Below, piece by piece: positions 52,816 to 64,000 of a stretch of 64,000 nucleotides of DNA. Numbering within the stretch: position 1 is the first letter of the stretch; each line of letters begins with the position of its first letter. The notes beneath the pieces are model-generated. The model searched no databases and had not been told where the DNA came from. It saw only the letters and a list, made by a program, of their open reading frames with translations. The DNA comes from Branchinecta lynchi. Lineage: Eukaryota; Arthropoda; Branchiopoda; Anostraca; Branchinectidae. Made by a program: the position numbers and the translations under genes. The stretch lies in NCBI GenBank assembly GCA_023053575.1, contig JAKZAP010000001.1, positions 7,890,849 through 7,954,848 on the forward strand, read 5' to 3'.

Positions 52816-54219
52816 TTTTTGGGATCCCAAAACGTAAGTGGAGGGATACCTATGACATCGCAAAAGTTGTCCGTCCGTCCGTCCGTCTGTCCGTCCGTCT
52901 GTAATCACGATAACTCTCGAAGGGAATGAGATATTTTGATGAAACTTGGTGTGAGGGTTCGTTGGGTCGTCGGACCAGTCAAGTTCGTAGATGGGCTTTG
53001 TAGCTCTACATTTAGGGGTGGGGGAGGGGATTCAAATTAAGGGACAAACAAAATAGTTTGAAACAGCTAATGTGATAGTCGATTATGAGGTAAGAAGACA
53101 TGCTGAGCACGATGGTGAAAACCATTTTGTCATCGGACAAGTAGTTCGGCCGGAATCCGGCCAAAACCGGAAAGTTTGTTGAAAGTAAAAGTTTTATTTG
53201 AAGTTGATTAGATGTTCGATTTAGGAGTAGGAAGATATGCTGAAGACGATGGAGGAAATTATTTTCTCGACGGACAAGTATTTCGCCCGGAATCCGGCCC
53301 AAACCGGAAAGTTTGTTGAAAGTAAAAGTTTTATTTGAAATTGATTAGATGTTCGATTTAGGGGTAGGAAGACATGCTGAAGACGTTGGTGAAAACTATT
53401 TTCTCGATAGACAAGTATTTCGCCCGGAATCCGGCCCAAACCGGAAAGTTTGTTGAAAGTAAAAGTTTTATTTGAAGTTGATTAAATGTTCGATTTAAAG
53501 GTAGGGAGACATGCTGAAGACGATGGTGAAAACTATTTTCTCGACGGACAAGTATTTAGACCGGAATCCGGCCCAAACCGGAAAGTTTGTCAAAATTAAA
53601 AGTTTTATTTGGAGTTGATTAGATGTTCGATTTAGGGCAAGAAGACATGCTGAACACTTATGTGAAAACAAGTTTCTACCCGGACATGTAGTTCGGCCGG
53701 AATCCGGCCAAAACCGGAAAACTGTTGGAAGTCAAAGTTTTATTTCTAGTTGGTTAGACAAGCAATTTAGGGATAAGAAGAGATGCTGAGTCCCTGTGTG
53801 ACAATCGTATTTTACCCGGACATATAGTTCGACCGGAATTCGGCGGGAATCGGAAAATTTCTATTTGAAGCTGATTAGATGTTCATTACTGGGGAAAGAA
53901 GATACCCTGATTTCGTCTTTGAGCTTTCTTTTTTCGCCGGACAAGTAGTTCTGGATTTCGGCCAGAACCGGGAAATTGGCAGAAGTGGCAGGAAGTTTTC
54001 GTCAAAACAGATATGACTTATAGGGGTAAACACACATGCTGAATCCAAATCTGAACTTGGTTTTCTCAGGTGATTAGCTATTTGGCCTTAATCTGTTTCT
54101 GAATTTTAATTGTAAAAATGTTCAAGGAGTCTGGCGAAGACTGAATCTGGCTAAGACAAGACCCAGTTGTCTGGATCAGATATTGAATTTTTGGGATCCC
54201 ATCGAAACCTTTGGTCTTG
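52816..54219 (+). repeat. Repeat family A, most complete copy (1.4 kb), with known empty site
   Basis: The boundaries come from comparison with the empty site at about 36016: the insert begins TTTTTGGGATCCCAAAACG and ends GGGATCCCATCGAAACC TTTGGTCTTG. The interior has the (CCGT)n tract, GATAACTCTCGAAGGGAATG, and about six ~120-bp units, each with GACAAGTA(G/T)TTCG..GGAATCCGGCC..ACCGGAAAGTTTG and AGACATGCTGAA. It is non-coding, so it must be mobilised by other machinery. A few T-rich bases may form the target duplication. Confidence 0.85.
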
Positions 54220-54319
54220 TTTCAAATAGTTTCGTAGCTTTTTGTGTTCTACTGGGAAGTTTTTACTGCTAAAATCTTTACTGCTTGATATCGTTGATAT
54301 CTGATATCTGCCCTGAAAC

Positions 54320-54549
54320 ATGAAGTAGATCTGATTGGAGACAAGTGTTTCGCAGTAATGAGAAATTTGGCAGTGTTCGTCCGGTTGGCAGCGAAGCATC
54401 GGGAGGATCTAATGTAAGTGTTATTAAGCTATATCTAGGATTGTCATTTTTTGTTTTTGTTGTTTTGTTTGTTTTATTGTAAGTGATTTTTTGTGGTAGT
54501 TGCTATGGCCAGTTGGCTTTTTGCAATAAATATCATATCATATCATATC
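54320..54549 (+). mobile_element. Small retroelement insertion with (ATATC)n tail
   Basis: Defined by comparison with the empty site at about 36120. The body begins ATGAAGTAGATCTGATTGG and ends GCAATAAATATCATATC ATATCATATC. The simple pentamer tail is typical of a SINE or a 5'-truncated LINE. No clear Pol III boxes are seen. Confidence 0.7.
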
Positions 54550-54712
54550 ATCGTTCCATTGACAAAAGCTTCACATGACGTTTTGGCCTCATATCTATGA
54601 ATTCGTAAAGTTTGTATGTCCGTCTGTTAGCACGATAAGGGGTCGAGATATTGTGTATAAACGTGGCATGAGGATTTTGGAGGTAAAAGCAGGCTACAGG
54701 TCGGGTCGCTGT

Positions 54713-55265
54713 CACTACCGCAACACGTCAGTTCGCATAAACGTCAGTTCGCCTAAACGAAAAATCCGACAGTTCGTCAACACGTCAGTTCCCCTACACG
54801 TCAGTTCCACTACACGTCAGTTCCACTACACGTCAGTTCGTCTACACGTCAGTTCACCTAAACGTCAGTTGCACTTCACGTCAGTTCGCCTACCGTCAGT
54901 TGACATAAACGTCAGTTGACATAAACGTCAGTTCAGTCACCGTCAGTTCACCTATTTTAGAAATCCGTCAGTTCGTCAACACGTCAGTTCAGCTACACGT
55001 CAGTTCCTCTACACTTCAGTTCGCTTACCGTCAGTTGACAAACGTCAGTTGACATAAACGTCAGTTGACATAAACGTCACTTCGCCTACAAAATCCGTCA
55101 CCACCCCCAGAGATTCAGACCCGCCTATTAGTTCGAAGTCGACTGGGTCACCGAAAGCAATTAAGCAGAGGGAATTACCCAGGGGATTAATAAAAAGAAG
55201 CCGACATTTGTGCATATTGATGAGGGTAAAATTAGTTAAGAATCACCGGGAGCTTGCAATCAGAT
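54713..55265 (+). repeat. Repeat family D: CGTCAGTT minisatellite element
   Basis: More than 20 units of 12-16 bp containing ACGTCAGTT(C/G) run from about 54727 to 55085. A unique segment with GGGATTAATAAAAAGAAGCC follows. The segment recurs reversed at 60700-60780 beside another array, so array and flank travel together. It interrupts a family A-like sequence after GGCTACAGGTC. Confidence 0.8.
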
Positions 55266-55479
55266 GCGGCAGACGGGGCTAGTCAAGCGGAAACTGAAAA
55301 ATATGAGATGAACGTATAATTAAACACAAATAAGGGCTTAACAACCATCGCAAGGTGAAGGACCAAAATGTGCCAGTGATTCTCAATCTTTTCCGAAAGG
55401 GTACCGGAAACAGTGAGGGACGAACTCTTTTCTCTTGGCTCTTGGCCAGTGCTTCCTCTATTGTCTTCAAACAAGACCA

Positions 55480-56535
55480 AAGGTTTCGACGGGATCCCAC
55501 AAATTTCATATCTGATCCAGACAGTTGGATCTTGTAGATAAATATCCGGTCTTCGCCAACCAATTTTAACTGGAATTTAGAAACAGATTAAGGTCAATGG
55601 CTAATCATTTGAGAAAACTAAATTCCGACATGGATTCAGCGTGCGTGTTTACTCCTATAAGTCGTATATACTTTGACGAAATTGATCAAAACTTCCAGCT
55701 GCCTTGCTGCTCACATATTTTCCGGTTTCTGCCTGGTTCTTGGCGAGCTTTTTGTCCGTCATGTACTATATACTACCTTACAATACACTACAGATAAAAC
55801 TTTAACTTTTAACGAATCTTCAGGTTTTGGCCGGAGCCCGAACTATTTGTCCGTCATGGAATATTGACACATAAGGTCAGCATGCCTCCTTACCATTACA
55901 CCCATCCTCTAATCAACTTCAGATAAAACGTTTACTTTTTCAAAAATTTACTTTTTCAGCCGGATTCCGGGAGAACTATATGTCCGGGTAGAAAATAATT
56001 GCCATATGCGGTATTGCGGATGCAGCATGTCTTCTTAAGCCTGAATCGAACATCTAATCAAGCTCAAATACAACTTTTACGTTATGCAAATTTTCCCGCT
56101 TGGGCCGGATCCCAGGCGAACTACTTTTCCGGCGAAAAAAAAAATGTTTAATACGTGTTCAGTGTGTCTTCTTACCCCTAAATTGAACCTCTAATCTACT
56201 TCAGATTAAACATTTCTTTTTCAGAAATTTTCCTGTTTTTGCCAGATTCACGGTGAACTACTTGTCCGGCGAGAAAATAATTTTCATATTCGGATTCAGC
56301 ATGTCTCCTTATCTCTGAATCGATTATCTTATTAGATTCTAGAATATTTTTTTGTCCCTTAATTTGACCCCCTCCCGACCCCTAAATATAGGGCATCTTC
56401 GAAATTGACCTGTACTTTGACCCAAAGATTCTTTATGCCAAATTTGAACGAAATATCTCAATCTCTTCGAGAGTTATCGTGCTAACAGAGGAGAGACGGC
56501 CAACTCTTACGAAGTCATAGGTACGGGATCCCAAA
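55480..56535 (-). repeat. Repeat family A, reversed copy 8
   Basis: On the plus strand it starts GACCAAAGGTTTCGACGGGATCCC and ends TACGGGATCCCAAAAAG, with TTCCGGGAGAACTATATGTC-type internal units. Confidence 0.8.
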
Positions 56536-56817
56536 AAGTAGTAGCCCTCCAAAATAGTAGATAAAACTAGAATTTTCTGTTAATTGATAGTAATGCAATC
56601 ACCAGTCGCATTCACAAGTTAGTTCTTAATGAGCCTTTTACTTTCAAGGCCCCCTTCAGAATAAATTAAAAAAGTAAAAAAAATATATTTCTGTCTGCTA
56701 AAATAAAAAGTTTCTAATATAGAGCCACATTATCCACATTAGAGCCTAACATCAATAAATTTTCTCCCCAGAAATAGCTATTATTCCAGTAATTCCAAAA
56801 AATTCATAAAAACAAAA

Positions 56818-58182
56818 CAAGAGCTGTAAGCTCATATGGCACTTGCAGGGGTTAGGATATATTTGTCATCAAAAGAACTTAGCAGTTAATATGCGCGCTG
56901 TAAGGGGGTTAGAACTTCATTTGTAAGCAAAACCCTTGAGCAAAAATGATACTTGGCTGACGGGGACCATGAACATACATATTTTGCTTAAAAGTATTTT
57001 TATTACTTTGCGGTCAAGGTTGGTACGGTAATAATCGGATTTGGGAAGTAGCTATTTACAAGCAAATCTTGTTGAATATCTAATATTCCAGCGAAGTTTC
57101 GTCGTCCTAGCTCATCTGGAAGTACCTTAACTCGCGATCACCGGAATCCCAGACCCCCCCCCCCCCCCTCCAACTCCACCCACAATACCCGGAGCCAATC
57201 CGGTTCCGTAAATGATGCCCGGAGCATCTGTTTGTTATTCTACAATGTTCGATCCCGATCACACCAGTCTAAGCGGGTCTAGTATTCCCCCCCCCCCCTC
57301 AACAGTTGTCGGATCCGATCCGGAAATGACGAAGATCACCACAGGGATATGTCCTCTGTTCATTTATTAAATTTCACTCGAATCCGATCGCCCGTTCCAA
57401 AGTTGCGCATGACTCAATATTCAGGATTTCCCTCCCTCAACTCCCCCCTAAGATTATCATATCGAAGATTTTTTTTTATTTCCAAGTCAGTTTGAACGGG
57501 TCCCTGATATGCCTGCCAAGTTACGTCATGAAAATCCCCAAAAACTGGAATTCCGGGAACCCCCCTACACCCCCACCCCCCAAGTGTCAAGATCCAGTCC
57601 AACTGTGTAAAAGATTAACCTGGAGCAGATGTTTGTTCTTCCCAGTAAGTTTCACTCCGATCCCTCCATTCTAACCGTTTCTCGAGATTTCCGGTCTCCC
57701 CCCCCCCCCAACTCCCCCCTAGCTATCGAATCTGGTCAAGACTTTAAGTGGGACTATTCAGTTACTAAGTTTCATTTCAATCCGATCACCCGTTCGGAAG
57801 TTACACACTGCTCAATTTCCCGGATTCCCCCGCCCCCCCCCCCCCCCCCGAGATGGTCAGATCGGAAAACTGATTATTTCTAAGTTTGTTTGGTCGGTTC
57901 CCTGATATGCCTGCCAAGTTTCATGGTCCTAGCACATCTGGAAGTACCCTAACTCGAAAAAGTGTGACAAACTGCCCTCAATTTTGAAGTTCGCACCGCC
58001 CTCCACTCTCCCACTATGGTCGGATTGGGTAACTGAACCTGCCAAGTTTCATTGTCCTAGTACATCGGGAAGTACCCTAATTCGAAAAAATGTGACAAAA
58101 AAACCGGACGCGACCGACAGACCGACGGGCGGAATTGTGATCGGTATATGGCACTTGAGCCAGAGGCTGCAAGTGCCATGAA
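56818..58182 (+). repeat. Repeat family B, most complete copy
   Basis: It runs from GAGCTGTAAGCTCATATGGC ACTTGCAGG to GAGGCTGCAAGTGCCAT, with a 12-bp inverted pair at the ends (ATGGCACTTGCA / TGCAAGTGCCAT). The interior consists of imperfect units with CCCCCC tracts, GTTTCATCG.CCTAGC, CATCTGGAAGTACCCTAACTCG and GACCGACAGACCGACGG. It is non-coding. Confidence 0.85.
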
Positions 58183-58258
58183 AAAAAAAAAATATATTTG
58201 TGTGAACTGTTGACGCAATCATTAGTCTCATAGGCCTAGCTATCCCTCAGCGATGAAA

Positions 58259-59325
58259 AACAAGACCGAAGGTTTCGATGGGATCCCAAAAATTCAATAT
58301 CTGATCCAGACAACTGGGTCTTGTCTTAGCCAGATCCAGTCATCGCCAGACTCCTTGAACATTTTTACAATTAAAATTCAGAAACAGATTAAGGCCAAAT
58401 AGTTAATCATCTGAGAAAAACTTCTTACCACTACCGCCAATTTCCCGATCTCGGCCAAACCCCAGAACTAATTGTCCGGAAAAAAAAAGAAAGCTAAAAA
58501 ATGAACTCAGGGTATCTTCTTTCCCCAATAATGAACATCTAATCAACTTCAAATAAAAATTTAGCTTATAACACATTTTCCGACTCCAGCCGGATTCCGG
58601 TCGAACTATATGTCCGGGTAAAATATGATTGTCACACACGGATTCAGCATCTCTTCTTACCCCTAAATTGGTTATCTGATCAACCAGAAATAAAACTTTA
58701 ACTTCTACCAACTTTCCGGTTTCGGCCGGATTCCGGGCGAACTACATGTCCGGATAGAAAATTGTTTTCACATAAGTGTTCAGCATGTCTTCTTGCCCTA
58801 AATCGAACATCTAATCAACTTCAACTAAAACTTTTAATTTTAACAAACTTTCCGGTTTGGGCCGGATTCCGGTCGAACTACTTGTCTGTCGAGAAAATGG
58901 TTTTCACCACCGTGTTCAGCGTGTCTTCCTACCCCTACATCGAACATCTAATCAGCTTACAATAAAACTTTTACTTTTAACAAACTTTCGGGTTTGGGCC
59001 GGATTCCGGGCGAACTACTTGTTCGATAACAAAATGATTTTCACCATTGTGTTCAGCATGTCTTCTTACCCCATAATCGACTATCACATTAGCTGTTTCA
59101 AAATATTTTGTTTGCCCCTTAATTTGAAACCCCTCCCCCACCCCTAAATGTAGGGCTACAAAGCCCATCTTCGAACTTGACTTGTCCGACGACCCAACGA
59201 ATCCTCACACCAAGTTTCATCAAAATATCTCATTCCCTTCGAGAGTTACCGTGCTTACAGACGGACGGACAACTTTTGCGATGTCATAGGTATCCCTCCA
59301 CTTACGTTTTGGGATCCCAAAAGTA
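58259..59325 (-). repeat. Repeat family A, reversed copy 9
   Basis: On the plus strand it starts AAGACCGAAGGTTTCGATGGGATCCC and ends CTTACGTTTTGGGATCCC. It has six internal units, each with TTTCGG..GGATTCCGG.CGAACTA, and is one of the best-preserved copies. Confidence 0.85.
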
Positions 59326-59326
59326 A

Positions 59327-60492
59327 GAGCTGGAAGCTCAAATGGCACTTGCAAGACTGGGTCAGATGAAAGTGATGGTCAGAAGTATTGTTTCCACTTT
59401 TTGGTTAAGATTCGCACTATAAGGGTGCTGAAAATTAATTTCTAAGAAAAACCCTTGAGGCAAAAAGGATCATGTACATGGCGATCGTGAAAAAGTAAAT
59501 TTTGCTTAAAAGTGTTTTGGTATTTTGCAGTTAAGATGAGTTCTTTAAGGAATGGTGATCTCTAACCCAATGATGTCAAGTTTCTAATACTCCAGCAAAG
59601 TATTATGGTCCTAGCACATCTGGAAGTACCTTAACTCACGATCACTGGAATTCCGGACCCCCCCCCTCCCCTTCCCCCTCGAATCCGGTGCGATTCTGTC
59701 AGTAACGTACCTAGGACTTGTGCCTGTACTTCCCACCAAGTTTCATCGTGATCGCTCCACTCTATGCGCGTCACAAGATTTCCGGTTCTCCCCTCCGACC
59801 CCCCCCCCCCCCCTCCCAGTTGATCGGATCTGGTCCGGACTTGAAATGGGACATCTGAGACATGGGATCTTTCAAGATATCAAGTTTCACTAAGATCCGA
59901 TAACCCGTTCGAAAGTTATGCATGCCACTAATTCCCGGATTCCGCCGTCTCCCCCTCTCCCACGACTGTCGGATGGGGGAGTGCATTAACTACGGATCGC
60001 CGGAATTCCGGAACCCCCCTCCAGCTCCCCCCATAGTGCCCGAATCCGATCCAGTTCTGTCAGTTGTTTATCTAGAGCTTGTTCTTGTTCTTGCCACTAA
60101 GTTTCATCCGGATCGCTCCACTCTAAGAGTTTCACACGATTTCCAGTTCCCCCTTCCAACTCCCCCCCCCCGATTCATCGGATCCGGTCCGGACTTGATA
60201 TGGGATATCTGAGACACAAGGTCTTTCCAGATATCAAGTTTCATTAAGATCCGAACACCTCTTCGAAAGTTATGCATGCCCCTGTTTTCTGGATTCCGCC
60301 ACCTCCCCCTCCCCCCACGATGGTCGGATCGGTCAAGTGACTATTTCCAAGTTAGTTTGGTCGGGTCCCTAATATGCTTGCCAAGTTTCATCGTCCTAGA
60401 ACTTCTTGAAGTACCCTAACTCGAGAACTGGACCGACCGACCAAAAAGTGATCGGTATATGGCACTTGAGCGGAGCTGCAAGTGCCATAAAA
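59327..60492 (+). repeat. Repeat family B, copy 3
   Basis: It starts AAGAGCTGGAAGCTCAAATG GCACTTGCAAG and ends GGCACTTGAGCGGAGCTGCA AGTGCCAT. It directly abuts family A copy 9. Confidence 0.85.
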
Positions 60493-61288
60493 ATCTAATT
60501 GTGTTTTAGTTGCCCAGCAATTAGTATTTATATCTTGAAGTTGTAAGCTAGCTCTCTTCAAAATACATTTATCAGAACCGACTGTCCTTATTCGCCTCCC
60601 TGACCCCAGCTTAGCGAAGCTATCAATTACAATGAGAGTTTTCCCTGGTGTCTACCAACCGTATTCTTTCTTTCGTAACGTGAACCAAAACTGTCAGAAT
60701 TGACGAGAGGCTCCTGACTTAATTTTTGCCCTCATTAAAAGTGAATTGTCGGCTTCTCTTATTAATCCCCTGGGCGAGCTTCCGTAACTATCCCGTCGAC
60801 AACAACATGAGAGCAAACTTCCAGAAAATGTGGGCGAACTGACGTTTATGCCAACTGACGTTTATGCCAACTGACGTTTATGCCAACTGACGTTTATGCC
60901 AACTGACGTTTATGTCAACTGACGTTTATACCAACTGACGCTTATGTGAAGTGACGGTAGGCGAACTGACGGTAGGTGAACTGACGTGTAGCTGAACTGT
61001 CGGATTTTAGGATTAGGTGAACTGACGTGTAGGTCTACTGACGTTTATGTCAACTGACAGTAGGCGAACTGACGTTTGGTCAACTGACGTTTGGTCAACT
61101 GACGTGTTGGCCAACTGACGTGTTGGTCAACTGACGTGTTGATGAAGTGACGTGTTGATCAACTGACGGATTTTTGGGGGTCAACTGACGTGTAGGCGAA
61201 CTGTCGGAAAATGTTGGCGTACTGACGGAATTCTGTGGCGAACTGACGTTTATATCAACTGACGTGTTGCGGTACTGACGGGACCCCT
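60493..61288 (-). repeat. Repeat family D, reversed copy with AACTGACG array
   Basis: The flanking segment (GGCTTCTCTTATTAATCCCC at about 60751) is followed by about 30 units of 14-17 bp, mostly AACTGACGTTTATGCC and AACTGACGTGTTGG, from 60838 to 61280. Confidence 0.8.
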
Positions 61289-61956
61289 ACAGGTCAGGTT
61301 CGTAGATGGCTCTGTAGCACTATATTTACGTGTGGGGGCCCCAAATTGAGGGACGATAGAAATTTGGTAATAGCCAACGCTAGTCGATTCGACTATCATT
61401 ATCGACAATCAGGGTAAGTAGACATGTTGTATCCAAGTTTGAACTTTATTTTCTTGCCAGACAAGTAGGTGGCCCGGGAACTGGCCAAAACGGGAAATTT
61501 TGTTAGGATAAAAAGCTTATTCTGTAGTTGATCAGAGCTTCGAAGTAAGAGTAAGACTCATACTTGGACGGAGTAGTTTTCCCGGAAATTTGGTAGAAGT
61601 ATAGTGTATTCTTGAGTCAATTAGAGCTTTGGTGTAGGGTTATAAATAAACCCTGAATTCATTTCTAAACTTCATTTGCTTGCTGAATGAGAAATTGCGC
61701 GGGAGCCGTCCCAAACCGGAAATCCAAATCCCTGAGAATCAAAAGTTTTGTATGAAGTCGGTTAGTGTCGAGATAGGGATAGGAAAACAAGATGCAGCGA
61801 TATCTTCGCTTTGTTGTCCTGCCGGATGAATATCATCTTCACGCGATCAGGCGAAGACCTGAAGTCCAAGAGTCGTCCAGACGCCAGATCTTCCGGTAAG
61901 TCCAATAAAAATTTCCCGGCGGGATCCCATCAAAACCTCGGTCTTGCTCTTTTGAT
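61289..61956 (+). repeat. Diverged family A copy following the D array
   Basis: CAGGTTCGTAGATGGCTCTGTAG, GACAAGTAGGTGGCCCGGGAACTGG and the terminal CGGGATCCCATCAAAACCTC GG mark a diverged family A copy. Confidence 0.75.
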
Positions 61957-64000
61957 AACGCCAGTTGGCATGCTTGATGGACAGAAATAGTTTTTGGCAG
62001 AGCTGGCCCCGCTTATCTTTTGTGCTCGTTCCCCTTCCTGTCAGGCACTCTGCCTCGATAGGAGAGTCGATATTGCGCGTGACAGGGTTTTGGAAAAGGG
62101 CTCCCGTTCCGAAATGTCCACATGGCGAAATGTGCCCGGCTAAAATGAACCAATAACCTAAATATGATAGGATTTTTTTTTTGGGGGGGGGGGGGGGGGA
62201 TTCAGGATTTTCGTCAGACCCTGTTTTCTGGATTCCGCCACCTCCCCCTCCCCCCACGATGGTCGGATCGGTCAAGTGACTATTTCCAAGTTAGTTTGGT
62301 CGGGTCCCTAATATGCTTGCCAAGTTTCATCGTCCTAGAACTTCTTGAAGTACCCTAACTCGAGAACTGGACCGACCGACCAAAAAGTGATCGGTATATG
62401 GCACTTGAGCGGAGCTGCAAGTGCCATAAAAATCTAATTGTGTTTTAGTTGCCCAGCAATTAGTATTTATATCTTGAAGTTGTAAGCTAGCTCTCTTCAA
62501 AATACATTTATCAGAACCGACTGTCCTTATTCGCCTCCCTGACCCCAGCTTAGCGAAGCTATCAATTACAATGAGAGTTTTCCCTGGTGTCTACCAACCG
62601 TATTCTTTCTTTCGTAACGTGAACCAAAACTGTCAGAATTGACGAGAGGCTCCTGACTTAATTTTTGCCCTCATTAAAAGTGAATTGTCGGCTTCTCTTA
62701 TTAATCCCCTGGGCGAGCTTCCGTAACTATCCCGTCGACAACAACATGAGAGCAAACTTCCAGAAAATGTGGGCGAACTGACGTTTATGCCAACTGACGT
62801 TTATGCCAACTGACGTTTATGCCAACTGACGTTTATGCCAACTGACGTTTATGTCAACTGACGTTTATACCAACTGACGCTTATGTGAAGTGACGGTAGG
62901 CGAACTGACGGTAGGTGAACTGACGTGTAGCTGAACTGTCGGATTTTAGGATTAGGTGAACTGACGTGTAGGTCTACTGACGTTTATGTCAACTGACAGT
63001 AGGCGAACTGACGTTTGGTCAACTGACGTTTGGTCAACTGACGTGTTGGCCAACTGACGTGTTGGTCAACTGACGTGTTGATGAAGTGACGTGTTGATCA
63101 ACTGACGGATTTTTGGGGGTCAACTGACGTGTAGGCGAACTGTCGGAAAATGTTGGCGTACTGACGGAATTCTGTGGCGAACTGACGTTTATATCAACTG
63201 ACGTGTTGCGGTACTGACGGGACCCCTACAGGTCAGGTTCGTAGATGGCTCTGTAGCACTATATTTACGTGTGGGGGCCCCAAATTGAGGGACGATAGAA
63301 ATTTGGTAATAGCCAACGCTAGTCGATTCGACTATCATTATCGACAATCAGGGTAAGTAGACATGTTGTATCCAAGTTTGAACTTTATTTTCTTGCCAGA
63401 CAAGTAGGTGGCCCGGGAACTGGCCAAAACGGGAAATTTTGTTAGGATAAAAAGCTTATTCTGTAGTTGATCAGAGCTTCGAAGTAAGAGTAAGACTCAT
63501 ACTTGGACGGAGTAGTTTTCCCGGAAATTTGGTAGAAGTATAGTGTATTCTTGAGTCAATTAGAGCTTTGGTGTAGGGTTATAAATAAACCCTGAATTCA
63601 TTTCTAAACTTCATTTGCTTGCTGAATGAGAAATTGCGCGGGAGCCGTCCCAAACCGGAAATCCAAATCCCTGAGAATCAAAAGTTTTGTATGAAGTCGG
63701 TTAGTGTCGAGATAGGGATAGGAAAACAAGATGCAGCGATATCTTCGCTTTGTTGTCCTGCCGGATGAATATCATCTTCACGCGATCAGGCGAAGACCTG
63801 AAGTCCAAGAGTCGTCCAGACGCCAGATCTTCCGGTAAGTCCAATAAAAATTTCCCGGCGGGATCCCATCAAAACCTCGGTCTTGCTCTTTTGATAACGC
63901 CAGTTGGCATGCTTGATGGACAGAAATAGTTTTTGGCAGAGCTGGCCCCGCTTATCTTTTGTGCTCGTTCCCCTTCCTGTCAGGCACTCTGCCTCGATAG

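Larger units (their letters stand above)
52196..54713 (+). repeat. Second version of the left contig end, with two insertions
   Basis: Co-linear with 35214-36275: TGTTGTTCTGGGAAGCAGAG, the reversed family C copy, GCGAAGTATTCCAGGGATGC, CATCTTGTCGTTTATCAATA and on to GGTAAAAGCAGGCTACAGGT. It carries a family A insertion (52816-54219) and a small tailed element (54320-54549) that are absent from the left version. Confidence 0.85.
60280..64000 (+). repeat. 1939-bp tandem duplication running off the window
   Basis: 60280-62061 matches 62219-64000 with a constant offset of 1939 bp and no difference noticed at any checked position. The unit contains the end of family B copy 3, the D array and a family A copy. 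The junction lies after a long G-run (about 62182-62199). Confidence 0.9.

Noticed and set aside
54575..54919. 114-residue frame over the CGTCAGTT array
   Set aside because: It is a minisatellite translation (repeated VRLHVSS) with no start or splice support.
60838..61280. CRISPR-like spacing of AACTGACG units
   Set aside because: The spacers are only 5-9 bp and are themselves repetitive, there are no cas genes, and the genome is eukaryotic. It is a minisatellite.

Overview
This 64-kb window is nuclear DNA from an invertebrate animal, shown by spliced exons, degenerate transposons and long introns full of dispersed repeats. The only recognisable host protein, a prosaposin, reads as arthropod-like, so an arthropod is the best guess; this is inferred from remembered family resemblance. 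Two runs of 100 N (36276-36375 and 52096-52195) divide the window into three contigs.

Left contig (1-36275). A minus-strand type I membrane-protein gene is visible as three exons joined in phase (11206-11302, 5107-5200, 1219-1288), with a possible cytoplasmic tail at 768-1008. A plus-strand prosaposin gene is visible as three in-phase exons (32435-32537, 32867-33014, 34988-35197). The rest is dispersed repeats: a family with GGGATCCC ends (A), a family with ATGGCACTTGCA inverted ends (B), a poly-G/CAGTCGTTTTT family (C), a ~470-bp family (E), fold-back elements, a tRNA-like SINE and a dead LINE reverse transcriptase.

Middle contig (36376-52095). It carries a complete Polinton/Maverick (36443-50938, about 14.5 kb) with nearly identical 588/587-bp terminal inverted repeats and a perfect 6-bp target duplication, CTGATC. 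It encodes a protein-primed family B DNA polymerase, a retrovirus-like integrase, a packaging ATPase, an adenovirus-type cysteine protease, major and minor capsid proteins, a fibre-like protein, a pVI/pX-like small protein, a small protein inside each inverted repeat, and two accessory genes. This is the equipment for protein-primed replication, genome packaging, capsid maturation and integration. Two genes are damaged: the integrase is split by a -1 frame change at a slippery T5A8 tract, and a 277-codon gene has two in-frame TAA codons.

The least expected signals are in this element. (1) Twelve of 13 start codons, counting both copies of the inverted-repeat gene, overlap TAAATG, usually CTAATAAATGG behind an A/T-rich block, with only 3-32 nt between genes; this resembles late promoters of large cytoplasmic DNA viruses. 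(2) The protease is fused to a virion-core-like region with three Gly-Gly repeats and two AT-hooks. (3) About ten 21-bp units with a palindromic core follow the polymerase gene. (4) Two perfect heat-shock elements lie beside the right inverted repeat.

Right contig (52196-64000). It begins with a second version of the end of the left contig (35214-36275), differing by two clean insertions, so it looks like an alternative haplotype and the placement of the Polinton between the two is uncertain. It continues with nested copies of families A, B and D (a CGTCAGTT minisatellite) and ends in an apparently identical 1939-bp tandem duplication.
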